A stretch of 64,000 bases of DNA, from contig PGZV01000007.1 of NCBI GenBank assembly GCA_002841495.1, positions 78,729-142,728 of the forward strand, read 5' to 3'. The notes under the pieces are model-generated. The model searched no databases. It saw only the letters and a list, made by a program, of their open reading frames with translations, and was not told the origin of the DNA. The DNA is from Firmicutes bacterium HGW-Firmicutes-2. GTDB taxonomy: Bacteria > Bacillota > Clostridia > Lachnospirales > Vallitaleaceae. Position numbers and translations under genes: made by a program. Shown here one piece after another: positions 56,791-64,000 of the stretch; position 1 is the first letter of the stretch; every line of letters starts with the position of its first letter.

Positions 56791-59349
56791 TTATGTTAGG
56801 GATGCTAATTTGTTTACTGAAAAATCTTTACAATATAAAATGATTTCTTTTTCGGTCATAGGTTTGCCATAATAATAGCCTTGTATGATGTGACAACCTT
56901 TTGCTTCTAAATACTTAGCTTGGAATTCTTTCTCCACACCTTCAGCAACCACTTTAAGATTAAGGGCTTGAGCCAACATGATAATGGAGTCAATTAGGAT
57001 ATAATCTGTGTTCGGTTGCGTGATTTCATCGATGAATTTCTTGTCTATTTTAAGCTCGGTTAAAGGCAATTGTTGTAGATAACTAAGGGAAGAATATCCA
57101 GTACCGAAATCATCCAGAGATAGTGAAATACCATGAGCCTGAAGCCTCATAAGTTTACCCAAAATAATATCATAGGACTCAATCAAGATAGATTCGGTGA
57201 TCTCCAACTGAAGATAGGCGGGTTCAAGCTCGAAAGAGGCGAGGGTCTCAATTAAATCTTCAACAAATGTAGCTTCTAGAAGTTGAATAACAGATATATT
57301 CACTGAAACAAGGAAAGGATCTTCCATATAATCTAACATATCTAGAGTAAATCGAATGGCTTGTTCTATAACACATTGACCAATAGGTAGTATAAGACCA
57401 CTAGACTCTGCAAGTGGAATAATTTTAAGTGGGGAGACCGTACCAAGTTCAGGGCTATGCCATCTTAGTAATGTTTCAAAACCAACAATTTTATGAGTTT
57501 TTGAATCAATTTGTGGCTGAAAGTTCAAGGTTAGTTCTTTATTTTCATAAGCTTTTCTCAAGTGTGAAACTAAGATATAATCATTTTCCATCTTGTCACC
57601 CATTTGAGGCTCATAATGCCTGTATGTCGATTTTCCTGTTTTCTTTGCATGGTACATGGCCATATCTGCTTGTATCAAAAGTTCATCTAGGTCTTGGCCG
57701 TCATCGGGTATGATACTATATCCGATGCTGGCCGTTAATCGGATATTCTGGTCATCGATGTGGACGGGACGTAAGAAAAGATTTTTTAGGTTATTCATCA
57801 CCTGAAATAAACAGGCTTCTGTATCATTCTGAGTTATTGGGATGAGAAGAATGAACTCATCGCCATTCAATCTAATGGTAAATGTACTTTCTTTAAAATC
57901 CTTAAGACGAACAGAAATGACCTTGAGTACCCGATCACCAAATGGGTGTCCGTAGGTATTGTTAATATATTTGAAATTATCGAGATCTACAAAAACCAAA
58001 GCAGTTTTTTGAGTTTGATTATCAGATGAAAGTACCATTTGATCAAAATGCTGGTTTAAAAAATTACGGTTAGGTAATGACGTCAGTGCATCGTGATAAG
58101 CCTCATGTTCTAAATTTAACTGGTAGGATAACAGGGCATTATTTTGAGCTTTTAATTCTTCTTCGGATGAAGATAATTGTTCATTTAAGATCTGGAGATC
58201 ATTTTTTTGATTTAGAATCTTCTTTTCCGATAGACGATATTTACGTAAACCGATGATCAGAAGAAAAATGAAAAGCGACATGATACCAAGAATGATTTCA
58301 ATGGTTAAGACCAACTCGGAATAAGTTTCAAAAAAGGAAAATTGCTCATTTAATATAACAACATCTTCTGAAAGAATATCTTTATCCAAGTCAAATCGAC
58401 GTAGCTGGTTTTCATCGACGGCGGTATAAACCGTTGCTTCATTTACATGCTCTATATGATCTGCATCTTGCCCATCTAAAATCTGGATTGCCAGTTTACC
58501 CAGTTCTTGGCCTTGTAAATGACCACTTAAAAAAGTACCACCGGTAATACCGGTACCAAGTAAAAATGCATCTATAGAATAGACAGGCACAGTACTAGTT
58601 GAGGCTATCAATCGACCAAAGTATTCAGGGGTCTCAATCAAGCCATCTATAGAGCTATTATAAGAAACCATCATAACCACACTGTCTTTTTCGAATGTCG
58701 TGACTTCAAGTAGAAGATCATCAAAGGACAAATGAGATAGGTTGTTTATTTCATAAGCGTCTAGACCAAATCGGTTTAGTGCATCATAAAAAGCATCTGC
58801 AGTTCGTAGTCCACTTTCGCTTGTATCATGTATGAGATGGATTTTTTTGACCTCAGGTTGTAAATGGGCAATCAGCCTAAGGACACCTTCAGGATCCATC
58901 TCTTCATAGACGCCTGTTACATTTTTTGAATCGCCTAGGATATCAATAGCCGTAGATCCGATAATACCACTAAAGACGATGGGCGCATCATGAAACAATT
59001 CAAGGCGATGTTCTAAAGCGAAAATTAGCCCCATGTCATCAGTGGTTAAGATGAGATCAATCGGTATATCCCTATATTTATTTTTAAGAAATTGACGGCT
59101 TTCATCAAGAAGTGAAGCTTTTGGAAATCTTTTCCAATCTAAGAATTCTGTGTAAATGATGGCATTTGGATACTTTTCTTTCAATATTTCAATTAAGCCT
59201 TGATTTTGTTCCAAGGTCCACTCATAAGTAAAGTGGTAGGCGTTAATAATTAGTATGTTTTGGGACCGTGATGGTTCACTGGCATGCGTATCGTTAGATA
59301 CCGTAAAGACTAAAAATATGAATACAAAAATAAGCATTGTCTTTTTCAT
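56791..59349 (-). CDS. Membrane GGDEF-EAL protein with ABC-substrate-binding-like sensor
   Basis: 852 aa c-di-GMP enzyme. Signal peptide 1-23; extracytoplasmic periplasmic-binding-fold sensor about 32-310 (start NILIINAYHFTYEWTLEQNQ); transmembrane helix 347-368; coiled coil 370-413; GGDEF domain about 415-575 with the motif changed to NGDEF at 495-499 and intact DLDNFKYIND-like LVFVDLDNFKYINNTYGH; EAL domain 590-840 with ETLLRW (625-630), ITES, LDDFGTGYSSL (745-755) and AEGVE. EAL catalytic residues look complete, so phosphodiesterase activity is likely; cyclase activity with NGDEF is uncertain. AGGAGG lies before ATG 59349. Divergent from the NUDIX gene. Confidence 0.93.
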   Translation of the reverse strand: MKKTMLIFVFIFLVFTVSNDTHASEPSRSQNILIINAYHFTYEWTLEQNQGLIEILKEKYPNAIIYTEFLDWKRFPKASLLDESRQFLKNKYRDIPIDLILTTDDMGLIFALEHRLELFHDAPIVFSGIIGSTAIDILGDSKNVTGVYEEMDPEGVLRLIAHLQPEVKKIHLIHDTSESGLRTADAFYDALNRFGLDAYEINNLSHLSFDDLLLEVTTFEKDSVVMMVSYNSSIDGLIETPEYFGRLIASTSTVPVYSIDAFLLGTGITGGTFLSGHLQGQELGKLAIQILDGQDADHIEHVNEATVYTAVDENQLRRFDLDKDILSEDVVILNEQFSFFETYSELVLTIEIILGIMSLFIFLLIIGLRKYRLSEKKILNQKNDLQILNEQLSSSEEELKAQNNALLSYQLNLEHEAYHDALTSLPNRNFLNQHFDQMVLSSDNQTQKTALVFVDLDNFKYINNTYGHPFGDRVLKVISVRLKDFKESTFTIRLNGDEFILLIPITQNDTEACLFQVMNNLKNLFLRPVHIDDQNIRLTASIGYSIIPDDGQDLDELLIQADMAMYHAKKTGKSTYRHYEPQMGDKMENDYILVSHLRKAYENKELTLNFQPQIDSKTHKIVGFETLLRWHSPELGTVSPLKIIPLAESSGLILPIGQCVIEQAIRFTLDMLDYMEDPFLVSVNISVIQLLEATFVEDLIETLASFELEPAYLQLEITESILIESYDIILGKLMRLQAHGISLSLDDFGTGYSSLSYLQQLPLTELKIDKKFIDEITQPNTDYILIDSIIMLAQALNLKVVAEGVEKEFQAKYLEAKGCHIIQGYYYGKPMTEKEIILYCKDFSVNKLASLT

Positions 59350-59546
59350 AAATAACCTCCTAATACCCTCATATGTAGTACCCTTATACTACTAACTTAG
59401 TTAACCCATTTCTCGGAACTTAAGTTAATAACATTGTACCATTACCTGAACAGGTATTCAAACATAACCTTTAGGACAAGATTGATTTTTTGAAGCGGAT
59501 ATACTATGATGGTTAAAAGAAAGTACGAGAAAGAAGGAGGCTTAAT

Positions 59547-60323
59547 ATGTTCAAGGAACAAATAAGGAGTTATGCACCGGTGAATGAACAGGAACGTAGC
59601 GATAAAAAGCATATTTATCATTATATTGAGCAGTTTCCATATAATATACTTCATAGAGAGAACACCTTAGCCCACATCACCAGCTCAGGCTTTATTATGA
59701 ATAAGGACTTAACAAAGATCTTAGTCATCTATCACAGGATTTATCAAGCTTGGGGATGGACCGGCGGTCATGCAGATGGGGATGAAGATTTATTAGAGAT
59801 TGCGTTAAAAGAAGCTAAAGAAGAAACAGGGCTAAAAAATATTAGACCCTTATCAAAAAAAATAATGGCGATGGATATCTTGCCTGTTTGGGGTCACAGG
59901 AAAAAGGATCGTTATATCAGTGCTCATCTACATTTGAATGCGGCTTATGTCTTAATAGCCGATGAATCAGAACCCCTTCAAGCTAACAAAGAAGAAACCG
60001 ATGGTGCAAAATGGATTGATGTCAGTGAAATTGGACATCATTCATCAGAACCGGAACTCGTCTATGTCTACGAAAAGCTAATAAAGGCAGCTCAGATATT
60101 TGATCCAAACAAAGAACATACAGCAGGTACCAAAAAAGTAGCGAAAAAAACCAGTGCTTACGACGCTATAAAAAACGCTGCCATTCCTATTGCCATACAT
60201 GAGACTAAAAGTGCTTATTATAAAGCTATACTTGTAAAAGAGATTGTTGTCAGAGGCGGTGGGGGTATTAAGGGTACTTCAAGTAGCATCGTTCGGCAGA
60301 TTATGAAACATAAAAAGAAATAA
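59547..60323 (+). CDS. NUDIX hydrolase with C-terminal extension
   Basis: 258 aa. NUDIX box GHADGDEDLLEIALKEAKEE then TGL at about residues 74-96 (one conservative Arg-to-Lys change). The first 170 residues form a complete NUDIX domain with an N-terminal helical part (FKEQIRSYAPVNEQERSDKK). The last 85 residues are lysine-rich with TSAYDAIKNAAIPIAIHETK and GGGGIKGTSSSIVRQIMKHK, not recognised. Substrate unknown. AAGGAGGCTTAAT precedes ATG. Confidence 0.88.
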   Translation: MFKEQIRSYAPVNEQERSDKKHIYHYIEQFPYNILHRENTLAHITSSGFIMNKDLTKILVIYHRIYQAWGWTGGHADGDEDLLEIALKEAKEETGLKNIRPLSKKIMAMDILPVWGHRKKDRYISAHLHLNAAYVLIADESEPLQANKEETDGAKWIDVSEIGHHSSEPELVYVYEKLIKAAQIFDPNKEHTAGTKKVAKKTSAYDAIKNAAIPIAIHETKSAYYKAILVKEIVVRGGGGIKGTSSSIVRQIMKHKKK

Positions 60324-60340
60324 ATATAGATTTATCATAC

Positions 60341-60376
60341 TTCCATCACAGTTCCATCACAATTGGTTTGTATAAT
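60341..60376 (+). promoter_or_regulatory. Activator-type promoter with 11 bp direct repeats
   Basis: Two TTCCATCACA copies in tandem at 60341-60350 and 60352-60361 (11 bp period) end 9 nt before TATAAT (60371-60376). There is no good -35. Such tandem sites one helical turn apart over the -35 are typical for OmpR/PhoB-type activators; the OmpR-type regulator gene lies 640 bp downstream. Confidence 0.65.
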
Positions 60377-60421
60377 ACAAGCATAGTAAAGAAAACAAAC
60401 AAATCATAAGGAGATGGAAAA

Positions 60422-60904
60422 ATGAAAAAATCTAGAAAATTAGTTGTTTCAATGAGTGCTTTGGTATTGGTAGCAGCAACAAGCATAGGTGTATACGCAG
60501 CTGAAAACATGAGTCCGGCACAAACCCTATCAGAATTAACAGGTATCAGTATTGAAGAACTATATGAAGCAAAAGGCGACCAAACCTTTGGCGCATTGGC
60601 ACAAGAACTTGAAGTCGAGGATGCATTTAGAACAGACATGGTTGGGAATAAATTAGCAATTATTGAAGAACGTGTTATCCAAGGAACGCTAACCAGAGAA
60701 GTAGCGGATGAAATGATTGCGGTAATTATTGAGAATCAAGAAAACTGCGACAAAACAGGTTTAAATCAAGGCGATCAAAGACTTGGTTTAGGATTTGGCC
60801 ATGGTAATGGTATGGGTACTGGTGAAAGAGTTGGTGGTGGTCGAGGATTTGGAAGCCGAAATGGTTTGGGACAAAGACAAGGTCTTGGATTACGCAACAA
60901 TTAA
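60422..60904 (+). CDS. Secreted Gly-rich protein of unknown function
   Basis: 160 aa. Signal peptide with cleavage after VYAA (about residue 27). A helical region (28-113) with SPAQTLSELTGISIEELYEA and GALAQELEVEDAF resembles DUF2680-type clostridial secreted proteins (tentative). The C-terminus (from about 117) is rich in Gly, Arg, Asn and Gln: GLGFGHGNGMGTGERVGGGR then GFGSRNGLGQRQGLGLRNN. Its promoter carries direct repeats and the gene precedes a two-component system, so it is a likely target of it. AAGGAGATGGAAAA precedes ATG. Confidence 0.8.
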   Translation: MKKSRKLVVSMSALVLVAATSIGVYAAENMSPAQTLSELTGISIEELYEAKGDQTFGALAQELEVEDAFRTDMVGNKLAIIEERVIQGTLTREVADEMIAVIIENQENCDKTGLNQGDQRLGLGFGHGNGMGTGERVGGGRGFGSRNGLGQRQGLGLRNN

Positions 60905-60928
60905 TTAAAGATAAAAACAGTAATGATA

Positions 60929-60965
60929 CAAAAAGTCCCCAATATAATATTGAGGGACTTTTTGT
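60929..60965 (+). terminator. Intrinsic terminator after the Gly-rich protein gene
   Basis: CAAAAAGTCCC and CAATA pair with TATTG and GGGACTTTTTG, 3-4 nt loop; T-run present, and symmetric enough to work both ways. Confidence 0.92.
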
Positions 60966-61013
60966 ATGTAAATGATATAATATGAAGAGGACATGATGTA
61001 TGGAGGTGATTAT

Positions 61014-61709
61014 ATGGAACCGTTAAAAGTGTTGATTGCAGATGATGAAAAAGGTATACGTAATATCATTGTAGAATACCTAAATCAAGAAGATATTGAG
61101 GTCATAGAAGCCGTTGATGGTGTGGATGCATTGAATCAATTTAAAAAACACACTATTGATTTGGTCATTTTAGACGTGATGATGCCAAAAATGGAAGGTT
61201 GGACTGTATGTAAAGAGATTAGAAAAGTATCTAAAATACCCATTATCATGTTAACAGCCAGAGGAGAGGAATACGATAAACTACTAGGTTTTGAGTTGGG
61301 AATTGATGATTATGTGGTCAAACCCTTCAGTCCTAAGGAGCTAAGAGCTAGAGTTAAAGCACATTTAGCAAGGAGTCAAAGCATGTTGGAGGTGGTACCG
61401 ATAAAGAATGAGATAGATTTGGGTGAGCTTAGAATTGACAGGGATGCAAGAAGTGTTTGGTTAATAGATGGTTATTTGCAATTAGCACCCAAAGAATATG
61501 AACTACTCTTATTCTTAGTAGAGAATCCCAGAAAAGTATTTAGTAGAGAACAACTCTTAAGTGCCGTATGGGGATATGATTTTTTTGGTGATGATAGAAC
61601 AGTGGATACCCATATAAAAACATTGAGAGAGCATTTGAAGTCCTATAGAAAATGGATTGTGACTGTATGGCGCATTGGGTATAAGTTCGATCCGGAGGTT
61701 GATAGATGA
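61014..61709 (+). CDS. OmpR/PhoB-type response regulator
   Basis: 231 aa. The start is set at ATG 61014 (MEPLKVLIADDEKGIRNIIV) after GGAGGTGAT. Receiver domain 1-120 with acidic pair D10/D11, phospho-acceptor D54 in LVILDVMMPKMEG, and K103 in VVKPFSPKEL; winged-helix DNA-binding domain 130-231 with APKEYELLLFLVENPRKVFS, VWGYDFFGDDRTVDTHI and WRIGYKF. Overlaps the kinase start by 4 nt (ATGA). Confidence 0.96.
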   Translation: MEPLKVLIADDEKGIRNIIVEYLNQEDIEVIEAVDGVDALNQFKKHTIDLVILDVMMPKMEGWTVCKEIRKVSKIPIIMLTARGEEYDKLLGFELGIDDYVVKPFSPKELRARVKAHLARSQSMLEVVPIKNEIDLGELRIDRDARSVWLIDGYLQLAPKEYELLLFLVENPRKVFSREQLLSAVWGYDFFGDDRTVDTHIKTLREHLKSYRKWIVTVWRIGYKFDPEVDR

Positions 61710-63202
61710 AGAAAATAAGTATGAAACTGTGGATGGGTATGATGTTGTTAGTTGTCTGTATGCTCTTACTTTTGTGGCTTTTTCAAGTTGTTTTTCTAGA
61801 AAAATTTTATATGACGATGCAGATTAACAAATTAGAAAGTAGAGGAGAACAAATTGTATCAAATCTGCAGAATCAAGAAGGTGATTTGAATTATTTTCAA
61901 GTCAGTCATATACTGGACGAGCTTGAAGCTTTTGTTTACACCTATAACATTAGTTTGCAAATTGTTGATGCTAACAGACAAACGATTTATCAAATGGATG
62001 ACAACAATGATCAGCATTTTTCCGGTATGCTAAGAAGACAAAATACACAAATACTAAACAACACCTTAAACGGCGAAAAAACCAGAGGTCTTTTTAAACA
62101 CCCAAGGTTTGATACAGATTATCTGATTTTAGGTGTGCCTATTATGAGTATGGATAAGAATCACGTTGCAGGTGCTCTATTGATCATGACAACGATGGCG
62201 CCTGTTTCAGATACTGCCGGCATTATTAAACATCAGCTCATCTATATTACGTTAATTCTACTATTGATTGCATTTGGCATAGCTTATGTGATTTCATTTC
62301 ATCTTAGTCGACCAATTATGAAGATTAATAAAGCAGCCCAAGAAATAGCCCAGGGGAAATGGGACATTCATATGGAAAAAATGGGTGACGATGAAATAGG
62401 CCAGTTGGCTGATACCATAAAGGACATGGCATCATCTTTAAAGCAAACAGACAGACTAAGGAAAGAACTGATTGGAAATATTTCACATGAACTAAGAACA
62501 CCCCTTAGTCTCATTCGTGGTTATGCAGAAACCATTCGCGATATTAGTGGTGAAGAACAAGAAAAAAGAGAAGGCCATTTGGCGATTATCATTGATGAAT
62601 CTGAAAGATTAGGACGCTTAATTGACGACATTTTAAACTTATCTCAATTAGAAGTGGATGGGGTAAAATTGGTTCAAGAACCGATAAACATACAAGTCCT
62701 TGTTGACAGTATAAATAAAAGGTTTCTGGATTTATCACAAAAAAAGGGCATAAATCTAGAAGTAGACATAGAAGACGACTTGGTTGGTTTTGGTGATCAT
62801 AACCGTATCGAACAAGTTATGATAAACCTTGTAGGCAATGCCTTTAATCATACACCACCTGATGGCAATGTCTTTATAAAGGCCCAGCAGATAAAGGATT
62901 ACATAAACATAGAAGTCAACAATGAAGGTGTGAAAATCAAAGATGAAGATATTGAGCATATTTGGGAACGTTATTACAAAGTCAATCGAGTTGCCGGAGA
63001 AAGTACGATTGGTAGTGGCTTGGGGCTCGCTATTGTAAAAAATATTCTACGCGCACATGAGGTTGAATTTGGCGTAAATAGCCATGATAACGGCACAACT
63101 GTTTTTTGGTTCCGATTACATCGTGGCGATCTCATGTTAAAAAATGAGGCGAATCAGACCGACAGCTATTACGAGACAGATAATAGGTATAATAAGAGCT
63201 AA
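61706..63202 (+). CDS. Membrane sensor histidine kinase
   Basis: 498 aa, partner of the preceding regulator. TM1 about 11-30, extracellular sensor about 35-172, TM2 about 177-198, HAMP about 200-250, dimerisation domain with phospho-His H261 in GNISHELRTPLSLIRGY, ATPase domain to about 485 with N-box MINLVGNAFNHTP, and GSGLGLAIVKNIL. Translationally coupled to the regulator by ATGA. Its last 66 nt overlap a convergent small membrane gene. Confidence 0.96.
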   Translation: MKKISMKLWMGMMLLVVCMLLLLWLFQVVFLEKFYMTMQINKLESRGEQIVSNLQNQEGDLNYFQVSHILDELEAFVYTYNISLQIVDANRQTIYQMDDNNDQHFSGMLRRQNTQILNNTLNGEKTRGLFKHPRFDTDYLILGVPIMSMDKNHVAGALLIMTTMAPVSDTAGIIKHQLIYITLILLLIAFGIAYVISFHLSRPIMKINKAAQEIAQGKWDIHMEKMGDDEIGQLADTIKDMASSLKQTDRLRKELIGNISHELRTPLSLIRGYAETIRDISGEEQEKREGHLAIIIDESERLGRLIDDILNLSQLEVDGVKLVQEPINIQVLVDSINKRFLDLSQKKGINLEVDIEDDLVGFGDHNRIEQVMINLVGNAFNHTPPDGNVFIKAQQIKDYINIEVNNEGVKIKDEDIEHIWERYYKVNRVAGESTIGSGLGLAIVKNILRAHEVEFGVNSHDNGTTVFWFRLHRGDLMLKNEANQTDSYYETDNRYNKS

Positions 63203-63337
63203 GCCGACAGGTATGAGAACGAAAAACAATAGCACACCGACAATGCCCAAAGCAAGACGAATAATTCCGACGCTGACTTTAAAAACTAAACTGATCACAA
63301 GACCGAGAATAGCAAAAAACAACAATAATTCTAACAT
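63137..63337 (-). CDS. Small two-helix membrane protein
   Basis: 66 aa from ATG 63337 (MLELLLFFAILGLVISLVFK); TTG 63343 is an alternative. Ribosome site AAAGGATGA lies about 9 nt before the ATG. Two long hydrophobic segments (about 2-35 and 36-64) with few charges. Family unknown. Convergent with and overlapping the histidine kinase gene by 66 nt, so antisense interaction of the two transcripts is possible. Confidence 0.65.
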   Translation of the reverse strand: MLELLLFFAILGLVISLVFKVSVGIIRLALGIVGVLLFFVLIPVGLALIIPIICLVIAVGLIRLIF

Positions 63338-63539
63338 ATTCAATCATCCTTTCTTAACAAATGTTTTATTCATTTTAGTATAAGATTTTATATTTATCAT
63401 GCCCTTAGTATAGGATTAAGATTTAATTAGAAAGTCGAATCCTCAATCTTTACAAATATGATGGTATATGGGATTATTAAGGTAAGCTTTGCATATCATT
63501 AAATAGCTTCTCAGATGAGAGGAATGAAAGGGTGACAAG

Positions 63540-64000
63540 ATGAAAAAAGACTGGAACAACCCGTTGGTAATAGGTATAAATAAAGAAAAAGCTAGACAAG
63601 AGGCAGAAAGTCATAGTTTGCTTGAAGACTATTTGAATCAAATGTCAAAAAGACAATCTTTAAATGGTATATGGAAATTTTATTATTGTAAAAATGACAG
63701 TGAGCGACCCAGTGGCTTTTTTGAAAAAGATTTGGACACCAAGGACTGGGATCATATTAACGTACCTTCTGTTTGGGAGACACAAGGGTATGATAAACCC
63801 TATTATTTGGCATTTGATTATCCTCCTGCGGTCAGTAAAAAAACCAAAGAGATACCTTGGATTGATGAAGAGAAAAACCCGGTAGGTATTTATAGAACAG
63901 GTTTTATATTGGAAGATACATGGGCTCAAAACGAGATATATTGTCATTTTGGAGCGGTAAAATCAGCTTTTTATCTTTACATAAACGGTCATCAGGTAGG
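63540..64000 (+). CDS. Beta-galactosidase, glycoside hydrolase family 2 (5' part only)
   Basis: ATG 63540 after GAAAGGGTGA; the frame stays open to the window edge (153 codons). The translation starts MKKDWNNPLVIGINKEKARQ and shows the family N-terminal sugar-binding domain: RQSLNGIWKFYYC, WDHINVPSVWETQGYDKPYY, NPVGIYRTGF, HFGAVKSAFYLYINGHQVG. LacZ-type hydrolysis of beta-galactosides; catalytic residues lie beyond the edge. Confidence 0.9.
   Translation, partial: MKKDWNNPLVIGINKEKARQEAESHSLLEDYLNQMSKRQSLNGIWKFYYCKNDSERPSGFFEKDLDTKDWDHINVPSVWETQGYDKPYYLAFDYPPAVSKKTKEIPWIDEEKNPVGIYRTGFILEDTWAQNEIYCHFGAVKSAFYLYINGHQV

Noticed and set aside
63144-63383. 79 aa plus-strand frame opposite the small membrane gene
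   Set aside because: Arg/Thr-rich mirror of the hydrophobic minus-strand gene, no ribosome site, overlaps the kinase end.

Overview
The window looks like a chromosomal segment of a low-GC Gram-positive anaerobe of class Clostridia. Supporting signs are the ribosomal-protein gene order, near-universal AAAGGAGG-type ribosome sites, TTG and GTG starts, a zinc-type S14, L36 and S4, a long (178 aa) L17, and a KOW/L14e-like gene between map and infA. The long L17 suggests a member of the Lachnospiraceae or Vallitaleaceae neighbourhood; that placement is inference. All genes from the left edge to about 52.2 kb lie on the plus strand.

Region 1 (1-20.2 kb) is the str-S10-spc-alpha supercluster: fusA, tuf, rpsJ to rplO, secY, adk, map, KOW gene, infA, rpmJ, rpsM-rpsK-rpsD-rpoA-rplQ. 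Consensus promoters sit before tuf (2168), rpsJ (3498) and rpsM (16790), the last two followed by 220-270 nt leaders. Three conserved segments are missing from essential genes: about 61 nt of tuf carrying the P-loop (frameshift), about 71 nt of the secY N-terminus (frameshift), and about 13 codons of secY between TM8 and TM9 (in frame). Either the assembly is wrong at three points or these copies are broken.

Region 2 (20.4-31.5 kb) holds the ECF transporter module ecfA1-ecfA2-ecfT, truA, a YibE/F-type membrane lipoprotein, rplM-rpsI behind a perfect-consensus promoter, an SLH-like lipoprotein, galU and a stand-alone aconitase. The intergenic spaces carry two families of dispersed repeats and a multi-branched inverted-repeat structure.

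Region 3 (31.6-52.2 kb) is a purine-catabolism island of 17 co-directional genes behind one consensus promoter and a leader terminator (putative attenuator). It encodes two complete three-subunit molybdenum hydroxylases (in opposite subunit order), a YgfJ/MocA-like cytidylyltransferase and an XdhC-type factor, adenine deaminase, a dihydropyrimidinase-like and an SsnA-like amidohydrolase, a PreA-like Fe-S flavoprotein, an XRE-cupin regulator, two PLP enzymes, YgeY, a YgeW-like carbamoyltransferase and carbamate kinase. A consistent reading is anaerobic conversion of adenine, hypoxanthine, xanthine or urate into ring-opened ureido/diamino acids, with ATP made from carbamoyl phosphate. Compared with the E. 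coli yge/ygf set, no YgfK-like reductase and no recognisable YgeX are seen; the PreA-like protein and the PLP pair occupy those slots, which makes this the most interesting system in the window.

Region 4 (52.3-64 kb): a divergent AraC regulator faces a three-gene sugar/polyol oxidation operon (Gfo/Idh/MocA, TIM-barrel isomerase, Gfo/Idh/MocA). It is followed by a membrane GGDEF-EAL protein with a periplasmic-binding-type sensor (minus strand), a NUDIX protein, a secreted Gly-rich protein whose promoter carries 11-bp-period direct repeats, an OmpR-type two-component system, a small membrane protein (minus), and the start of a family-2 beta-galactosidase cut by the window edge. No tRNA, rRNA, CRISPR array, insertion sequence or prophage was recognised.
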